DNA of 64,000 nt from Cytobacillus sp. NCCP-133 (GCF_026011715.1 NZ_BRVM01000010.1:1-64000); one strand, 5' to 3'; positions 27,445 through 36,651 are shown, numbered from the stretch's first letter. Numbers and translations: made by a program. Notes: a model not told the origin generated them from the letters alone.

Positions 27445-28231
27445 TGTTTAAGTACTCTTTCATAATCTCCTTATGCAGTCCCGGCTTGGATACTAAAACT
27501 GAATTATTTTCAAGAAAATTCAGCTTCTCCCCTTTTAGAGTAGTTACTACACCTCCCAGCTCTTCTATCATGATTACCCCTGCAGCAAAATCCCAAGGAG
27601 CCAGCCGCAGGGTAATATAAGCATCAACTCTGTTTGAAGCGATATAGGCCATTTCAATTGCCGCAGACCCATAGGAACGGGTTCCTCGTGCTTCTTTTAC
27701 AAGCGGCGCCAAAAGGGATGGATCTATTCGTTTGTTTTCCGTTACCCAAGTTGCATTTAAGCCAATAATTGCTTTCGATACTTCCGTTTCTTTTAATGGA
27801 GGCAGCTTCAAATCATTCATATAGACACCATGCCCTTTTTTACAATGGTACAACTCATCATGTACAACATCATAAATTAATCCGATTTTGCCTTCGCCAT
27901 TTTCATAGATGCCAATGGATATGGCAAAGTTTCTTTGCTGGTGCACAAAATTCATTGTTCCATCGATTGGATCAATAATCCAAACAACCCCGTCCAAATT
28001 GCTCAGCTTATCACCAAATCCTTCTTCCCCCATGATTCGGTGCTCAGGAAACTTCTCTTTGATTTTTTTTATAAAAAATTGCTCTGTTCCCTGATCAATA
28101 TCCGTTACCAAATCATTAGCATTTGACTTAGTCATAATAGTCAACTTTTTGCTGAAAGATTTTCGGATATTTTCCCCAGCTTCCTTAACCCAGGATTTTG
28201 CATATGTATCAACCTCACTCCAATTTGCCAC
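27431..28231 (-). CDS. yktC: YktC, inositol-1-monophosphatase
   Basis: A 266-residue Mg-dependent, Li-sensitive-type phosphatase of the IMPase family. Metal ligands appear in GEEGFGD (about 72), WIIDPIDGTMNFVHQ (about 87-101) and APWDFAAG (about 212). Highly similar to B. subtilis YktC. The start is taken as GTG at 28231, placed after GGAAGGTGG; ten further codons are open upstream. Confidence 0.93.
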   Translation of the reverse strand: MANWSEVDTYAKSWVKEAGENIRKSFSKKLTIMTKSNANDLVTDIDQGTEQFFIKKIKEKFPEHRIMGEEGFGDKLSNLDGVVWIIDPIDGTMNFVHQQRNFAISIGIYENGEGKIGLIYDVVHDELYHCKKGHGVYMNDLKLPPLKETEVSKAIIGLNATWVTENKRIDPSLLAPLVKEARGTRSYGSAAIEMAYIASNRVDAYITLRLAPWDFAAGVIMIEELGGVVTTLKGEKLNFLENNSVLVSKPGLHKEIMKEYLNNGNW

Positions 28232-28399
28232 ATTCAGTCCACCTTCCGCTTGAATTCCCAAATGTATTTAAGGGAATTCATTAAAATATAAATAGCTTAA
28301 ATGAATTCATTATGTTGTTCAAGTTATATACTCTCCCATGAATTGTCTTATCATTTGCAAAGGTAAAAGGAATCAACAAATTCATTATAAAAATAATAA

Positions 28400-28430
28400 A
28401 CGAACTCCTCATCTAGACCAGGGAGTTCGT
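28400..28430 (-). terminator. Terminator of the 64-aa gene upstream of yktC
   Basis: ACGAACTCC and GGAGTTCGT arms with a 13-base loop. The remaining part of the gap up to 28231 is the yktC upstream region. Confidence 0.75.
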
Positions 28431-28504
28431 CTTTAAAAGTTTTTGCTTTTCATCTCCATTTATTCTGCGTTTATCTCCTTTGCTTCACAGTTCAACATTC
28501 ATCA

Positions 28505-28699
28505 TTAAAGTGCTTTTAATCTTAGAAGTTCCTGTCTGATTTTTTCAAGCTTTAACTTTGACTGCTTCTTTAAATCTTCATTTTTTTCATTCATGGCATC
28601 AAATAAAGTCGACAATTCATAGTCCAATTCTAATCTCAGGACAGCTGTTCTCTCCCTCTCACCAGCTTTTTTCTTAACAGTATTCATAAGTTGTTTCAT
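28505..28699 (-). CDS. Small charged helical protein (YkzI position)
   Basis: A 64-residue, highly charged protein, all helical and coiled-coil-like (LELDYELSTLFDAMNEKNED). The start at 28699 follows GGAAGGGGTG at 9 nt. Its place between yktB and yktC is that of ykzI in B. subtilis; identity by sequence is not certain. Confidence 0.6.
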   Translation of the reverse strand: MKQLMNTVKKKAGERERTAVLRLELDYELSTLFDAMNEKNEDLKKQSKLKLEKIRQELLRLKAL

Positions 28700-28841
28700 T
28701 AGACAGTACACCCCTTCCAATAATGATCTATTTAAGTTTTCTGCTTATTTTTACTATTATCATATGAAGAGAAAATCTTAGTTGCAACTAATTTGTGCGA
28801 TTACCTAACTTAAATTTATAAAAGCTTTGAGGCTTTACCTT

Positions 28842-28870
28842 TTCTTGATTGTTACAGGTTATGCTACAAT
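28842..28870 (+). promoter_or_regulatory. Promoter of yktB
   Basis: TTCTTG, 17 bp, then TACAAT preceded by TGC (extended -10), 30 nt before the yktB start. Confidence 0.55.
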
Positions 28871-28899
28871 ATTTGACAAAGCATTTAGGAGGTTAGATT

Positions 28900-29520
28900 A
28901 TGTCTTTTACTGGTTTTACCAATAAAGATTTTGATGTCTTTAAAATAGATGGCCTGGATGACAGGATGGAAGCATTAAAGTCGACAATCAGGCCGAAGCT
29001 CGAAGAACTGGGAACTCACTTCGCCCCTTCGCTCTCAGCTTTATCCGGTAATGAAATGTTTCCTCATGTTGCTAAACACGCGAGGCGAACCAAGAATCCT
29101 CCAAATGATACTTGGGTGGCATTTGCAAGCAATGCGCGAGGATACAAAATGCTGCCGCATTTTCAAATAGGCTTATGGGAAACACATGTATTCATTTGGT
29201 TTGCTGTCATTTATGAAGCACCGAATAAAGAAGAGTTCGGCAAAGCATTCGTGGACAGCCTGGATAAATTGTATAAACAAATACCGAAAAATTATCTCTG
29301 GTCTGGTGATCATACGAAACCATCTGCAGTTCCGCATAATAAACTGTCTAAAGATGAATTAAAATCCATGTTTGTTCGCCTGCAAACTGTCAAGAAGGCT
29401 GAAATTCTTTGCGGCTTCCATATTCCCCGTGAGGAAGCCGTCAGCATGTCGCCTGATCAATTTATTGAAAAAGCAGAATCTGTATTTAAAAATTTATTAC
29501 CCCTATACAAAATGGCATAA
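28900..29520 (+). CDS. yktB: YktB, UPF0637 family protein
   Basis: A 206-residue soluble protein of the UPF0637/DUF1054 family. Recognisable patterns are FTNKDFDVFKIDGLDDRM at the start and HARRTKNPPNDTWVAFA near 58. Structures are known for the family but not the function. Start ATG after AGGAGG. Confidence 0.92.
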   Translation: MSFTGFTNKDFDVFKIDGLDDRMEALKSTIRPKLEELGTHFAPSLSALSGNEMFPHVAKHARRTKNPPNDTWVAFASNARGYKMLPHFQIGLWETHVFIWFAVIYEAPNKEEFGKAFVDSLDKLYKQIPKNYLWSGDHTKPSAVPHNKLSKDELKSMFVRLQTVKKAEILCGFHIPREEAVSMSPDQFIEKAESVFKNLLPLYKMA

Positions 29521-29538
29521 ACATCATTTAATGATTGC

Positions 29539-29586
29539 GCCAAAAACGAAAACCTCCCTATAAAATGGGAGGTTTTTGTTTTTGGC
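29539..29586. terminator. Strong bidirectional terminator between yktB and yktA
   Basis: Twenty-base arms (GCCAAAAACGAAAACCTCCC and its complement) with an 8-base loop. Confidence 0.92.
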
Positions 29587-29606
29587 ACATCTGCGGTTAC
29601 AGCCCT

Positions 29607-29879
29607 TTATTTCATTTTAATTTTATCTCCTGCAGGAGACTCTTTAACCTTCTTTATTGTTTTGTAAGATGAATAGCCGCTCAATTCTTCAAATTCATCA
29701 CAGATGTTTTTTTCCTGAGCTTTTCCAGGTACGATTTCCTTGAAACGCCTATAGGCATTCATAAATTGATCCCGTTCAATTCCTTTCTCGTAGGCCTGTT
29801 CGACACTCTCGAAATATTTAATAACATCAACGATCTCTTCTGTAGACCAATCCTGGTCTATAGGGTATTGGTATTCCAT
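29607..29879 (-). CDS. yktA: YktA, UPF0223 family protein
   Basis: A 90-residue helical protein of the UPF0223 family ([32 protein letters not shown]). Function unknown. It lies 55 nt downstream of the nitronate monooxygenase gene and may share its transcript. Confidence 0.92.
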   Translation of the reverse strand: MEYQYPIDQDWSTEEIVDVIKYFESVEQAYEKGIERDQFMNAYRRFKEIVPGKAQEKNICDEFEELSGYSSYKTIKKVKESPAGDKIKMK

Positions 29880-29934
29880 TTCATTTCACCTCATTTTGTA
29901 AATCTGCTGTTAAATTAGTTAATCTGTAAATAAG

Positions 29935-30894
29935 TTAATATACCCATCTTTTGCAGATCGCTTCACTTTCGGCAATCATACGCTGGAACAACTCTTCAAC
30001 AGTCGGTACATCTTTAATTAACCCCATTACCTGGCCTGCCCAAGCAAACCCTTCATGTTCTTTCCCCTCATAAATAAATTTTTTATTAGCATTCCCGCTT
30101 ATGTAATTCTTTAATTGTTCATAACCGCCGTTTTGTTTTTCTATATCCAGGATTTTTTCAGTCCATGTGTTAGCTATTACCCTGGCAGGAGCACCAATTG
30201 TCCTTTTAATGACTACTGTGTCGTTTTCTGATCCTTCAACCAGACGCTTTTTATATAATTCTGAAGCATGTACGCATTCTTTCGTTGCTACAAATCTGGT
30301 GCCCATTTCAATCCCTTCTGCTCCAAGGCTTAAAGCAGCCATCATCCCCCTGCCATCTCCAATGCCTCCAGAAGCGATGACAGGAATGGAAACAGCATCT
30401 GCTACCTGAGGAACAAGAACGAACGTTCCAATATCATCCCTGCCCAAATGACCTCCGCCTTCCTGGCCAACAACCATCACAGCATCTGCACCAAGCTCTT
30501 CTGCTTTTATTGCTTGCCTTTTAGCAGCTACCAGCACAAGCTTATTAACATTTACACCTTTCAATTGATCAAAAATAGGAGCAGGATTCCCACCAGTCAT
30601 AGAGATGACAGGCACTCCTTCATCTATTGCTACATCAAGGTAATCAGAAAATGGCCTGCCGTGCTGTCCAATAGCAAAATTAACTCCAAAAGGCTTTTCA
30701 GTCAATTTTTTCACCATTTGAATCTCTTCCCTAAGTTTTTCCGGGCTGCTAAGTGACATCGCAGTAACCTGGCCAAGTCCGCCTGCATTAGATACTGCTG
30801 CAGCAAGCTCGGAATATGCAAGGTGAGCAAGTCCTCCCTGAATAATCGGATATTGAATACCAAGCAATTCAGTAACTTTCGTTTTCCATTTCAT
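29935..30894 (-). CDS. Nitronate monooxygenase / FabK-like FMN enzyme
   Basis: A 319-residue TIM-barrel flavoenzyme of the 2-nitropropane dioxygenase family. FMN-binding features: PIIQGGLAHL at the start, VGQEGGGHLGRDD with the likely catalytic His, PVIASGGIGDGRG and GIEMGTRF. Members oxidise alkyl nitronates; FabK enoyl reductases share the fold, so the reaction is not certain. The start at 30894 is five codons inside the open frame, because GGAGGT is spaced for it. Confidence 0.85.
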   Translation of the reverse strand: MKWKTKVTELLGIQYPIIQGGLAHLAYSELAAAVSNAGGLGQVTAMSLSSPEKLREEIQMVKKLTEKPFGVNFAIGQHGRPFSDYLDVAIDEGVPVISMTGGNPAPIFDQLKGVNVNKLVLVAAKRQAIKAEELGADAVMVVGQEGGGHLGRDDIGTFVLVPQVADAVSIPVIASGGIGDGRGMMAALSLGAEGIEMGTRFVATKECVHASELYKKRLVEGSENDTVVIKRTIGAPARVIANTWTEKILDIEKQNGGYEQLKNYISGNANKKFIYEGKEHEGFAWAGQVMGLIKDVPTVEELFQRMIAESEAICKRWVY

Positions 30895-31050
30895 TCTTTC
30901 TACCTCCATTCGTCTATATTCTTCTATTTCTATTTTTATGTTTTATTTTCCTGTCAACTCCTAAAACTAAAAGCAAGTTAAAATTTTAAAGAGTTTTTGG
31001 TATGGAAATAAAAACGGCGTTAAATCCTTCTATGCAAAGAATACGAATAA

Positions 31051-31059
31051 TGCTATAAT
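31051..31059 (+). promoter_or_regulatory. Extended -10 promoter of speA
   Basis: TGCTATAAT, about 56 nt before the speA start. No clear -35. Confidence 0.5.
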
Positions 31060-31114
31060 GCAAATGTTTTATGCATGCTTTTCGAAATATTAACTAAAGA
31101 GGTGTGAGAATAAG

Positions 31115-32584
31115 TTGTCTCAATATAAAACACCGTTATTCAGCGGATTACTTGAACACGCAAAAAAGAACCCGGTTCAGTTTCATATACCAGGACATAA
31201 AAAAGGCGCTGGCATTGACCCGGAGTTTAGAGAATATATCGGGGATAATGCCCTTGCAATCGACTTGATCAATATTGGACCTCTTGATGATCTCCATCAG
31301 CCAAAGGGCATTATTAAGGAGGCTCAGGAACTTGCTGCAGAAGCTTTTGGAGCAGACAGGACATTCTTTTCAGTACAGGGTACCAGCGGAGCGATCATGA
31401 CAATGGTCATGGCTGTCTGCGGACCTGGAGACAAAATCATTGTTCCGAGAAATGTCCATAAATCCGTCATGTCTGCCATAGTTTTCTCAGGAGCAACACC
31501 TATTTTTATTCACCCTGAAATTGATGAAAAACTGGGAATTTCGCATGGAATTACAACAGAATCAGTATCTAAAGCGCTTGAACTCTATCCGGATGCTAAA
31601 GGTGTACTGGTAATTAATCCTACTTATTTCGGAATTTCAGCTGACTTAAAGAAAATTGTAGACATTGCCCATTCATACAATGTACCTGTCCTTGTTGATG
31701 AGGCTCACGGGGTTCATATTCATTTCCATGACGAGCTTCCATTATCTGCAATGCAGGCAGGAGCAGATCTTGCTGCTACTTCCGTTCATAAGCTCGGGGG
31801 CTCCATGACGCAAAGCTCAATTTTAAATATGAAGGGAAATCTCGTATCAGCCAAAAGAGTACAATCAATTTTAAGTATGCTGACCACTACTTCCACTTCT
31901 TATTTACTGCTCGCCTCTCTCGATGTTGCAAGAAAACGTCTTGCTACTGAGGGCAAGCAGCTAATTGGAAAAACAATAGAATTAGCTCAATCCATCCGAC
32001 GCCGCTTAAATGAAATCGATCGGTTATATTGCGTTGGAGAAGAAATATTGGAAACGAAAGCAGCTCACGATTATGATCCGACAAAATTAATCATTTCTGT
32101 CAAAGAGCTTGGCATGAATGGGTTTGATGTTGAAAACTGGCTTCGAGAAAGGCATAACATCGAAGTAGAAATGTCCGATTTATATAATATCCTTTGTATT
32201 ATTACACCTGGAGATACTGAAAAAGAAGCCGATATCTTAGTATCCGCACTTGCTGAGCTGGCAAAAGAACGTCAAGGAAACATGGAGAAACTCGAAACAC
32301 AAGTTCTTCTCCCAGATATCCCTGTGTTATCTCTTACGCCGCGCGATGCCTTTTATGCCGATACTGAATTAGTTCCGTTCGATAAATCTGAAGGAAGAAT
32401 CATAGCTGAATTCATCATGGTTTATCCGCCGGGGATTCCAATTTTTATACCTGGCGAAATTATAACAAAAGAAAACCTTCTTTATATTAAAAAAAATATG
32501 GAAGCCGGCCTTCCCGTCCAAGGTCCGGAAGATTATGATTTTAAATATCTTCGCGTGATCGAAGAGCACCGAGCTATCCGATAA
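31115..32584 (+). CDS. speA: SpeA, arginine decarboxylase
   Basis: A 489-residue PLP enzyme of the Orn/Lys/Arg decarboxylase class. It makes agmatine from arginine, the first step of polyamine synthesis in Bacillus. The PLP Lys lies in TSVHKLGGSMTQ (about residue 226), with DEAHGVH as the cofactor Asp region and FHIPGHKKG at the N-terminus. The start is TTG at 31115 after GAGGTG. It is followed by the SR1 locus, matching its neighbourhood in B. subtilis. Confidence 0.93.
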   Translation: MSQYKTPLFSGLLEHAKKNPVQFHIPGHKKGAGIDPEFREYIGDNALAIDLINIGPLDDLHQPKGIIKEAQELAAEAFGADRTFFSVQGTSGAIMTMVMAVCGPGDKIIVPRNVHKSVMSAIVFSGATPIFIHPEIDEKLGISHGITTESVSKALELYPDAKGVLVINPTYFGISADLKKIVDIAHSYNVPVLVDEAHGVHIHFHDELPLSAMQAGADLAATSVHKLGGSMTQSSILNMKGNLVSAKRVQSILSMLTTTSTSYLLLASLDVARKRLATEGKQLIGKTIELAQSIRRRLNEIDRLYCVGEEILETKAAHDYDPTKLIISVKELGMNGFDVENWLRERHNIEVEMSDLYNILCIITPGDTEKEADILVSALAELAKERQGNMEKLETQVLLPDIPVLSLTPRDAFYADTELVPFDKSEGRIIAEFIMVYPPGIPIFIPGEIITKENLLYIKKNMEAGLPVQGPEDYDFKYLRVIEEHRAIR

Positions 32585-32587
32585 TGG

Positions 32588-32622
32588 AAAAGAGCCTATC
32601 CTTACTGGAATAGGCTCTTTTT
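32588..32622. terminator. Bidirectional terminator of speA and SR1
   Basis: AAAAGAGCCTAT and ATAGGCTCTTTT arms with a 10-base loop. On the minus strand it ends the SR1 RNA directly after the SR1P stop. Confidence 0.9.
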
Positions 32623-32623
32623 A

Positions 32624-32758
32624 TTAGTGGTTATTGTTTGCTTTGTCTGTTTTTTCACCATCACAGCAATTGCATTTTTTCGAATATAAAACCGTTACTT
32701 TTTCATCCTCAAAGTGATCGATAGTTGAATTACAAGTCTGGCATACGATTGTACCCAT
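32624..32758 (-). CDS. sr1P: SR1P, GapA-binding small protein
   Basis: A 44-residue protein starting MGTIVCQTCNSTIDHFEDEK, the recognisable SR1P sequence, with Cys-x2-Cys (CQTC) and a second Cys cluster (KCNCC). B. subtilis SR1P (39 aa) binds glyceraldehyde-3-phosphate dehydrogenase GapA and stimulates RNase J1, whose gene rnjA also lies in this window. The start at 32758 follows GGGAGAATGAAAAG; the longer open frame upstream lies in the RNA leader. Confidence 0.85.
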   Translation of the reverse strand: MGTIVCQTCNSTIDHFEDEKVTVLYSKKCNCCDGEKTDKANNNH

Positions 32759-32798
32759 CTTTTCATTCTCCCTTTCATTGAGTAATTTTATTTTCAAT

Positions 32799-32816
32799 TT
32801 GAAAGCGCTTAACATC
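32799..32816. promoter_or_regulatory. Catabolite-responsive (cre-like) site at SR1
   Basis: TTGAAAGCGCTTAACA resembles the CcpA operator but has one extra base between half-sites. It lies at about +4 to +21 of the predicted SR1 start. In B. subtilis SR1 is repressed by CcpN and, to a lesser degree, CcpA under sugar-rich conditions. Confidence 0.5.
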
Positions 32817-32825
32817 TTTAAATCA

Positions 32826-32854
32826 ATAATAATATAACACTATTAATGTTTCAA
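32826..32854 (-). promoter_or_regulatory. SR1 promoter
   Basis: On the minus strand TTGAAA (32849-32854), 17 bp, TATTAT (32826-32831): a near-consensus sigma-A promoter. Confidence 0.75.
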
Positions 32855-32940
32855 GCCTAATTGTATAACATATTCAAAGTGTTTTTTAGTATTAATTGAT
32901 AGTACTTGTCGGTTACTGTTTTTGTATAGTATGTCACAAT

Positions 32941-32972
32941 AAAAAAAACAGACCAAGATGGCCTGTTTTTTT
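32941..32972 (-). terminator. Terminator of the DUF3055-like gene
   Basis: AAAAAAACAG and CTGTTTTTTT arms, extended inwards by GCC and GGT pairs. Confidence 0.8.
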
Positions 32973-32979
32973 ACAAATA

Positions 32980-33279
32980 TTAATCATATTGTGTTTCAAA
33001 ATGGGCACCAGGTATGGCTTCTCTGAAAAATTCACTTAAATCTGCAGCCTGTTCATATAATTCAAGTTTAAAGGCTTTTTGTAAGTATTCAATATCTTCG
33101 AGATCTTTAGGATCGAGGAGTGTAGAGCGGCCAGTTTGCATACAAATAACCAGAGGTTTGGAAAAGAAGAGGTTCGTATAAACGATCCCAAAATCGTAAC
33201 GGGTTGACTCCGTTGTGAAGCCAACAAAGCGGACATTGACATTTTCATGCTCATCATAGAGCTTTTCAAAAAAATCCAT
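32980..33279 (-). CDS. DUF3055-like conserved protein
   Basis: A 99-residue soluble acidic protein, with RFVGFTTESTRYDFGIVYT as the most distinctive stretch. It resembles the DUF3055 family of Bacillaceae; function unknown. It is a single gene between SR1 and the DUF1885-like gene. Confidence 0.6.
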   Translation of the reverse strand: MDFFEKLYDEHENVNVRFVGFTTESTRYDFGIVYTNLFFSKPLVICMQTGRSTLLDPKDLEDIEYLQKAFKLELYEQAADLSEFFREAIPGAHFETQYD

Positions 33280-33457
33280 AATATACCTCCCTTTATATTT
33301 AAATATTTAGAATTTTATTATAATTCATTCTGTTAGTTTTGACAAGTATTTTCAATTTTCCTTCTTATTTTAAGTTGTCATAAGATTTTATGTAGTGCTA
33401 GAATAAAATAGGGTGTTATTGTGCTGAATTATAATATTTATGTTATTGGGGGGGAAG

Positions 33458-33895
33458 ATGGTGGCAGCTAATTCATATATTAAGCTAGTTCCTACATCAA
33501 CTAAGGAAAGTATTACTACCGAAGAGCTTAAAGACCTTTTCTGGTATTTCAAGGAAATCACAGGAAAAACAGGCGACCAAGTAAACTGGGATTATAATGA
33601 TGCTGCTTTTCCTTACGAGATAAAAGAAAAGCCTGAAGGGAAAGGAAGCTGGTTTTACCTTTTATCAGATCACGACCGCTATAATGCAATTCTTCTTGGA
33701 ATTGGCAAAGAAACTATTAAAAAAGAGGATGGAACTGACCGGGATCAAGCTTACATACAAGTAACTCTGCCTGAAAATGCTACATTTGGAGACAAAGGAA
33801 AAGCCAATGAATTTTGCAGATTCCTTGCTAAAAAGCTAAAAGGAGAATTGCATTTATTCAATGGAAGAGTTATGTATTTTTACCCCAGAAAGTAA
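33458..33895 (+). CDS. DUF1885-like conserved protein
   Basis: A 145-residue soluble protein resembling the DUF1885 family (NSYIKLVPTSTKESITTEEL; QVNWDYNDAAFPYEIKEK). A structure exists for a Geobacillus member but no function. ATG at 33458 after GGGGGGG, an unusually G-rich ribosome binding site. Confidence 0.6.
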   Translation: MVAANSYIKLVPTSTKESITTEELKDLFWYFKEITGKTGDQVNWDYNDAAFPYEIKEKPEGKGSWFYLLSDHDRYNAILLGIGKETIKKEDGTDRDQAYIQVTLPENATFGDKGKANEFCRFLAKKLKGELHLFNGRVMYFYPRK

Positions 33896-33960
33896 AGACC
33901 AATATAGCGAGAACAGCGTAACTGCTGTTATTAATCTATTTTTGCATTTAATATAGTGGG

Positions 33961-33991
33961 AGAGGAGCCAAGCTAAAGCTCCTCTTTATTT
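33961..33991. terminator. Bidirectional terminator
   Basis: AGAGGAGC and GCTCCTCT arms followed by TTATTTC, between the DUF1885-like gene and the deacetylase gene. Confidence 0.7.
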
Positions 33992-34014
33992 CATTTTACA
34001 GGAAAATGGTGTTG

Positions 34015-34884
34015 CTAAATTTTGTCAGCCTTCTTGATCAATTCTGGATTAACAAATTCAAATCCTTTGTTTTGCAATCCTTTAACTATATCCTGCAAAG
34101 CATCCTTAGTCCATTCCCGGTCATGCATCAGTAAGTTTGCACCTTCCACCAAATATGGAGAATTAATCATTATTTCTGTAAGCGCCTCTTTCGTTTGATA
34201 GTCTTTCTCCCAGTCATACCCATAAGTCCAGTTCATGAAAAGCATTTTTTCTTCCCGCACGACCTTTTTACTATAATCGGTATTTGATCCAAATGGCGCT
34301 CTGAAAAATTTCGGCCTTTGCCCAATAATTTCTTCAATTCGGTCATTTAGACCAACAATTTCTTTATATTGCTGTTCCTCTGACAGATCTTTCAGATTGG
34401 TATGGCTGTAGGTATGGTTTCCGATAGGAAAACCAAGTTCATGGATAGCCTTTAGTACATCTTCCTTGTCTGGGGAATCAATAAAATGCCCATTCACAAA
34501 AAAGATTGCGGGCGCTCCCAACTGTTTTAATGTTTCTGCCATCTCCAAGGCGTATGTATCAGGAGCATCATCTATCGTTAATAGCACTACTTTAGGATTT
34601 GCCTGACCAATGGGCTTAATGGTCCAATTGTTTTCATCAAGATGATAAAGCGGTTCAGTTGAGACCGCTGTCTCCTCTTGAACTTTTTCCGTACTAGTCT
34701 TTTCTTCACTGATTTCTTTATCATGGTGTGCGCTCTCTTCCTTCGAGGAAGTCATCGTTTCCTCCGCTTTTTCTGTTTCTGCCTTATGTACCTTTCCAGC
34801 AGATTCTTCTCTTTTTTCGTCGCTGCAAGCACTAAGTATAAAAACAAACGACAAAAGAAGCATAACAAATGTTTTTTTTCTCAT
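34015..34884 (-). CDS. Polysaccharide deacetylase (NodB-type) lipoprotein
   Basis: A 289-residue lipoprotein. Lipobox LSAC at about 17-20, a Glu/Lys/Ser-rich linker (about 25-80), then a NodB domain. Metal and catalytic motifs: LLTIDDAPD (variant of TFDDGP), GNHTYSHTNL (His-x3-His) and FFRAPFGS. It probably deacetylates peptidoglycan or another wall glycan outside the membrane. Start ATG at 34884 after AAGGAGGG; an upstream in-frame extension is ignored. Confidence 0.88.
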   Translation of the reverse strand: MRKKTFVMLLLSFVFILSACSDEKREESAGKVHKAETEKAEETMTSSKEESAHHDKEISEEKTSTEKVQEETAVSTEPLYHLDENNWTIKPIGQANPKVVLLTIDDAPDTYALEMAETLKQLGAPAIFFVNGHFIDSPDKEDVLKAIHELGFPIGNHTYSHTNLKDLSEEQQYKEIVGLNDRIEEIIGQRPKFFRAPFGSNTDYSKKVVREEKMLFMNWTYGYDWEKDYQTKEALTEIMINSPYLVEGANLLMHDREWTKDALQDIVKGLQNKGFEFVNPELIKKADKI

Positions 34885-35127
34885 GTTGCCCTCCTTAAAT
34901 GCATATTCCTTTTCACCATCTCCAATAAGTGATATCATCAACAATGGTTTTAAATAACTATAAAGTTGTTCCCCTTATAACTCCTTATTCTTATCTGCTG
35001 CTTTTACCCAAAAAAGTTCGCTATGAACATTATAAAGCATTTTCCATTTTTCTTAACGGTCTGGGAGTTTTACAAAATTATTTTATTAGGGTACAAACAA
35101 ACTATTTATAAGACTTGGAGGGATTTG

Positions 35128-36651
35128 ATGAAGAAACTGACACCCGTATTCACGGTTTCAGTCATATTCACAGTATTATTTATTTTATGGGGTCTTGTCC
35201 CGCAAAGCGTACTGCCTAAAGGCAACCTTGACACAACTACCCAAATCATTCAAGGGTTTATCCTTAAGAAGTTTGGCTGGTTTTACTTATTGTCAGCTTC
35301 AGCCTTTTTGATTTTTTCTATCCTATTAATATTTACCAAATACGGAAATATTCGTTTAGGAAAGGACGCAGACAGGCCTGAGTATCATTATTTAACTTGG
35401 TTTGCCATGCTTTTTAGTGCGGGAATGGGAATTGGTCTAGTTTTTTGGGGCGTAGCAGAGCCGATGTATCACTATTATGCTCCCCCTTTCCTAGAAGGTC
35501 AGACGCCTGATGCAGCAAGAGCTGCTATGAGATATTCATTCTTCCATTGGGGACTCCACCCTTGGGCTATCTATACAGTAATCGCTCTTGCTCTTGCTTA
35601 TTTTCAATTCAGAAAAGGAGCACCTGGGGTCATCAGTTCAATCCTAAAACCCATTTTAGGTGACCGTGTGGATGGACCACTTGGCGTTATTATCAATTTC
35701 ATCGCCGTCTTTGCCACAGTATTTGGTGTAGCGACTTCTTTAGGACTTGGTGCCATTCAAATTACCGGCGGACTGTCAGCAACTTTTGGCGGGGTTGAGA
35801 ATAGTACTGCTACACAGTTGACAGTTATAGCCATTGTAACTATTTTATTTATGCTTTCAGCGCAAACTGGATTGAACAAAGGAATAAAATATTTAAGTAA
35901 TTTAAACATTTTATTAGCAATCGGGTTAATGCTTTTCCTTCTCTTCGTTGGCCCAACGAATTTTATTATGGACCTTTTCACAACGACAATAGGTTCTTAC
36001 CTTCAAAACCTGCCATCAATGAGTTTTAGATTAAGTCCATTTGATCAGAATCTCACATGGTTTCAGGATTGGACAATTTTTTATTGGGCCTGGTGGATTG
36101 CTTGGGCTCCATTTGTCGGAACTTTTATAGCGCGTATATCCAAAGGAAGGACCATTAGAGAATTCGTAATCGGTGTACTTGCTGTTCCTACCGTTTTTGG
36201 AGCTTTATGGTTCTCCGTTTTCGGCGGAACCGGCATATATATGGAGTTCTTTGAAGCAAAACCTGTAATGGAAACAATAGAGCAGCAAGGGATGGAAGTT
36301 GCTTTATTTACTGTATTTGATAACTTCCCATTCTCGACGGTTCTATCATTACTGGCTATTTTCTTAATCAGTACATTCTTTATTACATCTGCAGACTCAG
36401 CCACGTTTGTCCTTGGCATGCAAACTACGAACGGAAGCCTGAACCCTTCGAACAAAGTGAAGTTTGTCTGGGGAATTATTCAATCTGCTTCAGCTGCCAT
36501 CCTATTATGGACAGGGGGATTGGAAGCTCTGCAGAGAGCATCCATTATTGCTGCACTTCCTTTTACCCTTATAATGCTTTTAATCATGATTTCACTGATT
36601 AAGTCGTTTAAAGAGGAAATCATTCCCGATAGGAAAATTACTAAAAAATGA
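35128..36651 (+). CDS. BCCT-family transporter (OpuD-like)
   Basis: A 507-residue protein with twelve helices of the betaine/choline/carnitine transporter family. Signatures: FSAGMGIGLVFWGVAEP (helix 3) and the Trp-rich WAWWIAWAPFVGTFIARIS (helix 8). It imports a quaternary ammonium osmolyte with sodium or protons; glycine betaine, as for OpuD, is most likely but not provable from sequence. ATG at 35128 after TGGAGGGA; the open frame continues 105 nt upstream. Confidence 0.88.
   Translation: MKKLTPVFTVSVIFTVLFILWGLVPQSVLPKGNLDTTTQIIQGFILKKFGWFYLLSASAFLIFSILLIFTKYGNIRLGKDADRPEYHYLTWFAMLFSAGMGIGLVFWGVAEPMYHYYAPPFLEGQTPDAARAAMRYSFFHWGLHPWAIYTVIALALAYFQFRKGAPGVISSILKPILGDRVDGPLGVIINFIAVFATVFGVATSLGLGAIQITGGLSATFGGVENSTATQLTVIAIVTILFMLSAQTGLNKGIKYLSNLNILLAIGLMLFLLFVGPTNFIMDLFTTTIGSYLQNLPSMSFRLSPFDQNLTWFQDWTIFYWAWWIAWAPFVGTFIARISKGRTIREFVIGVLAVPTVFGALWFSVFGGTGIYMEFFEAKPVMETIEQQGMEVALFTVFDNFPFSTVLSLLAIFLISTFFITSADSATFVLGMQTTNGSLNPSNKVKFVWGIIQSASAAILLWTGGLEALQRASIIAALPFTLIMLLIMISLIKSFKEEIIPDRKITKK

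Larger units (their letters stand above)
32588..32820 (-). ncRNA. sr1: SR1 dual-function regulatory RNA
   Basis: From the promoter below, a transcript of about 230 nt would run from near 32820 to the terminator at 32588-32622 and carry the SR1P frame. In B. subtilis SR1 is a roughly 205-nt RNA next to speA; it pairs with ahrC mRNA and also encodes SR1P. Boundaries here are inferred from promoter and terminator positions. Base pairing with ahrC cannot be tested inside this window. Confidence 0.65.

Noticed and set aside
31115-32584. A lysine or ornithine decarboxylase instead of SpeA
   Set aside because: The family covers all three activities, but length, sequence and the neighbouring SR1 locus match arginine decarboxylase SpeA.
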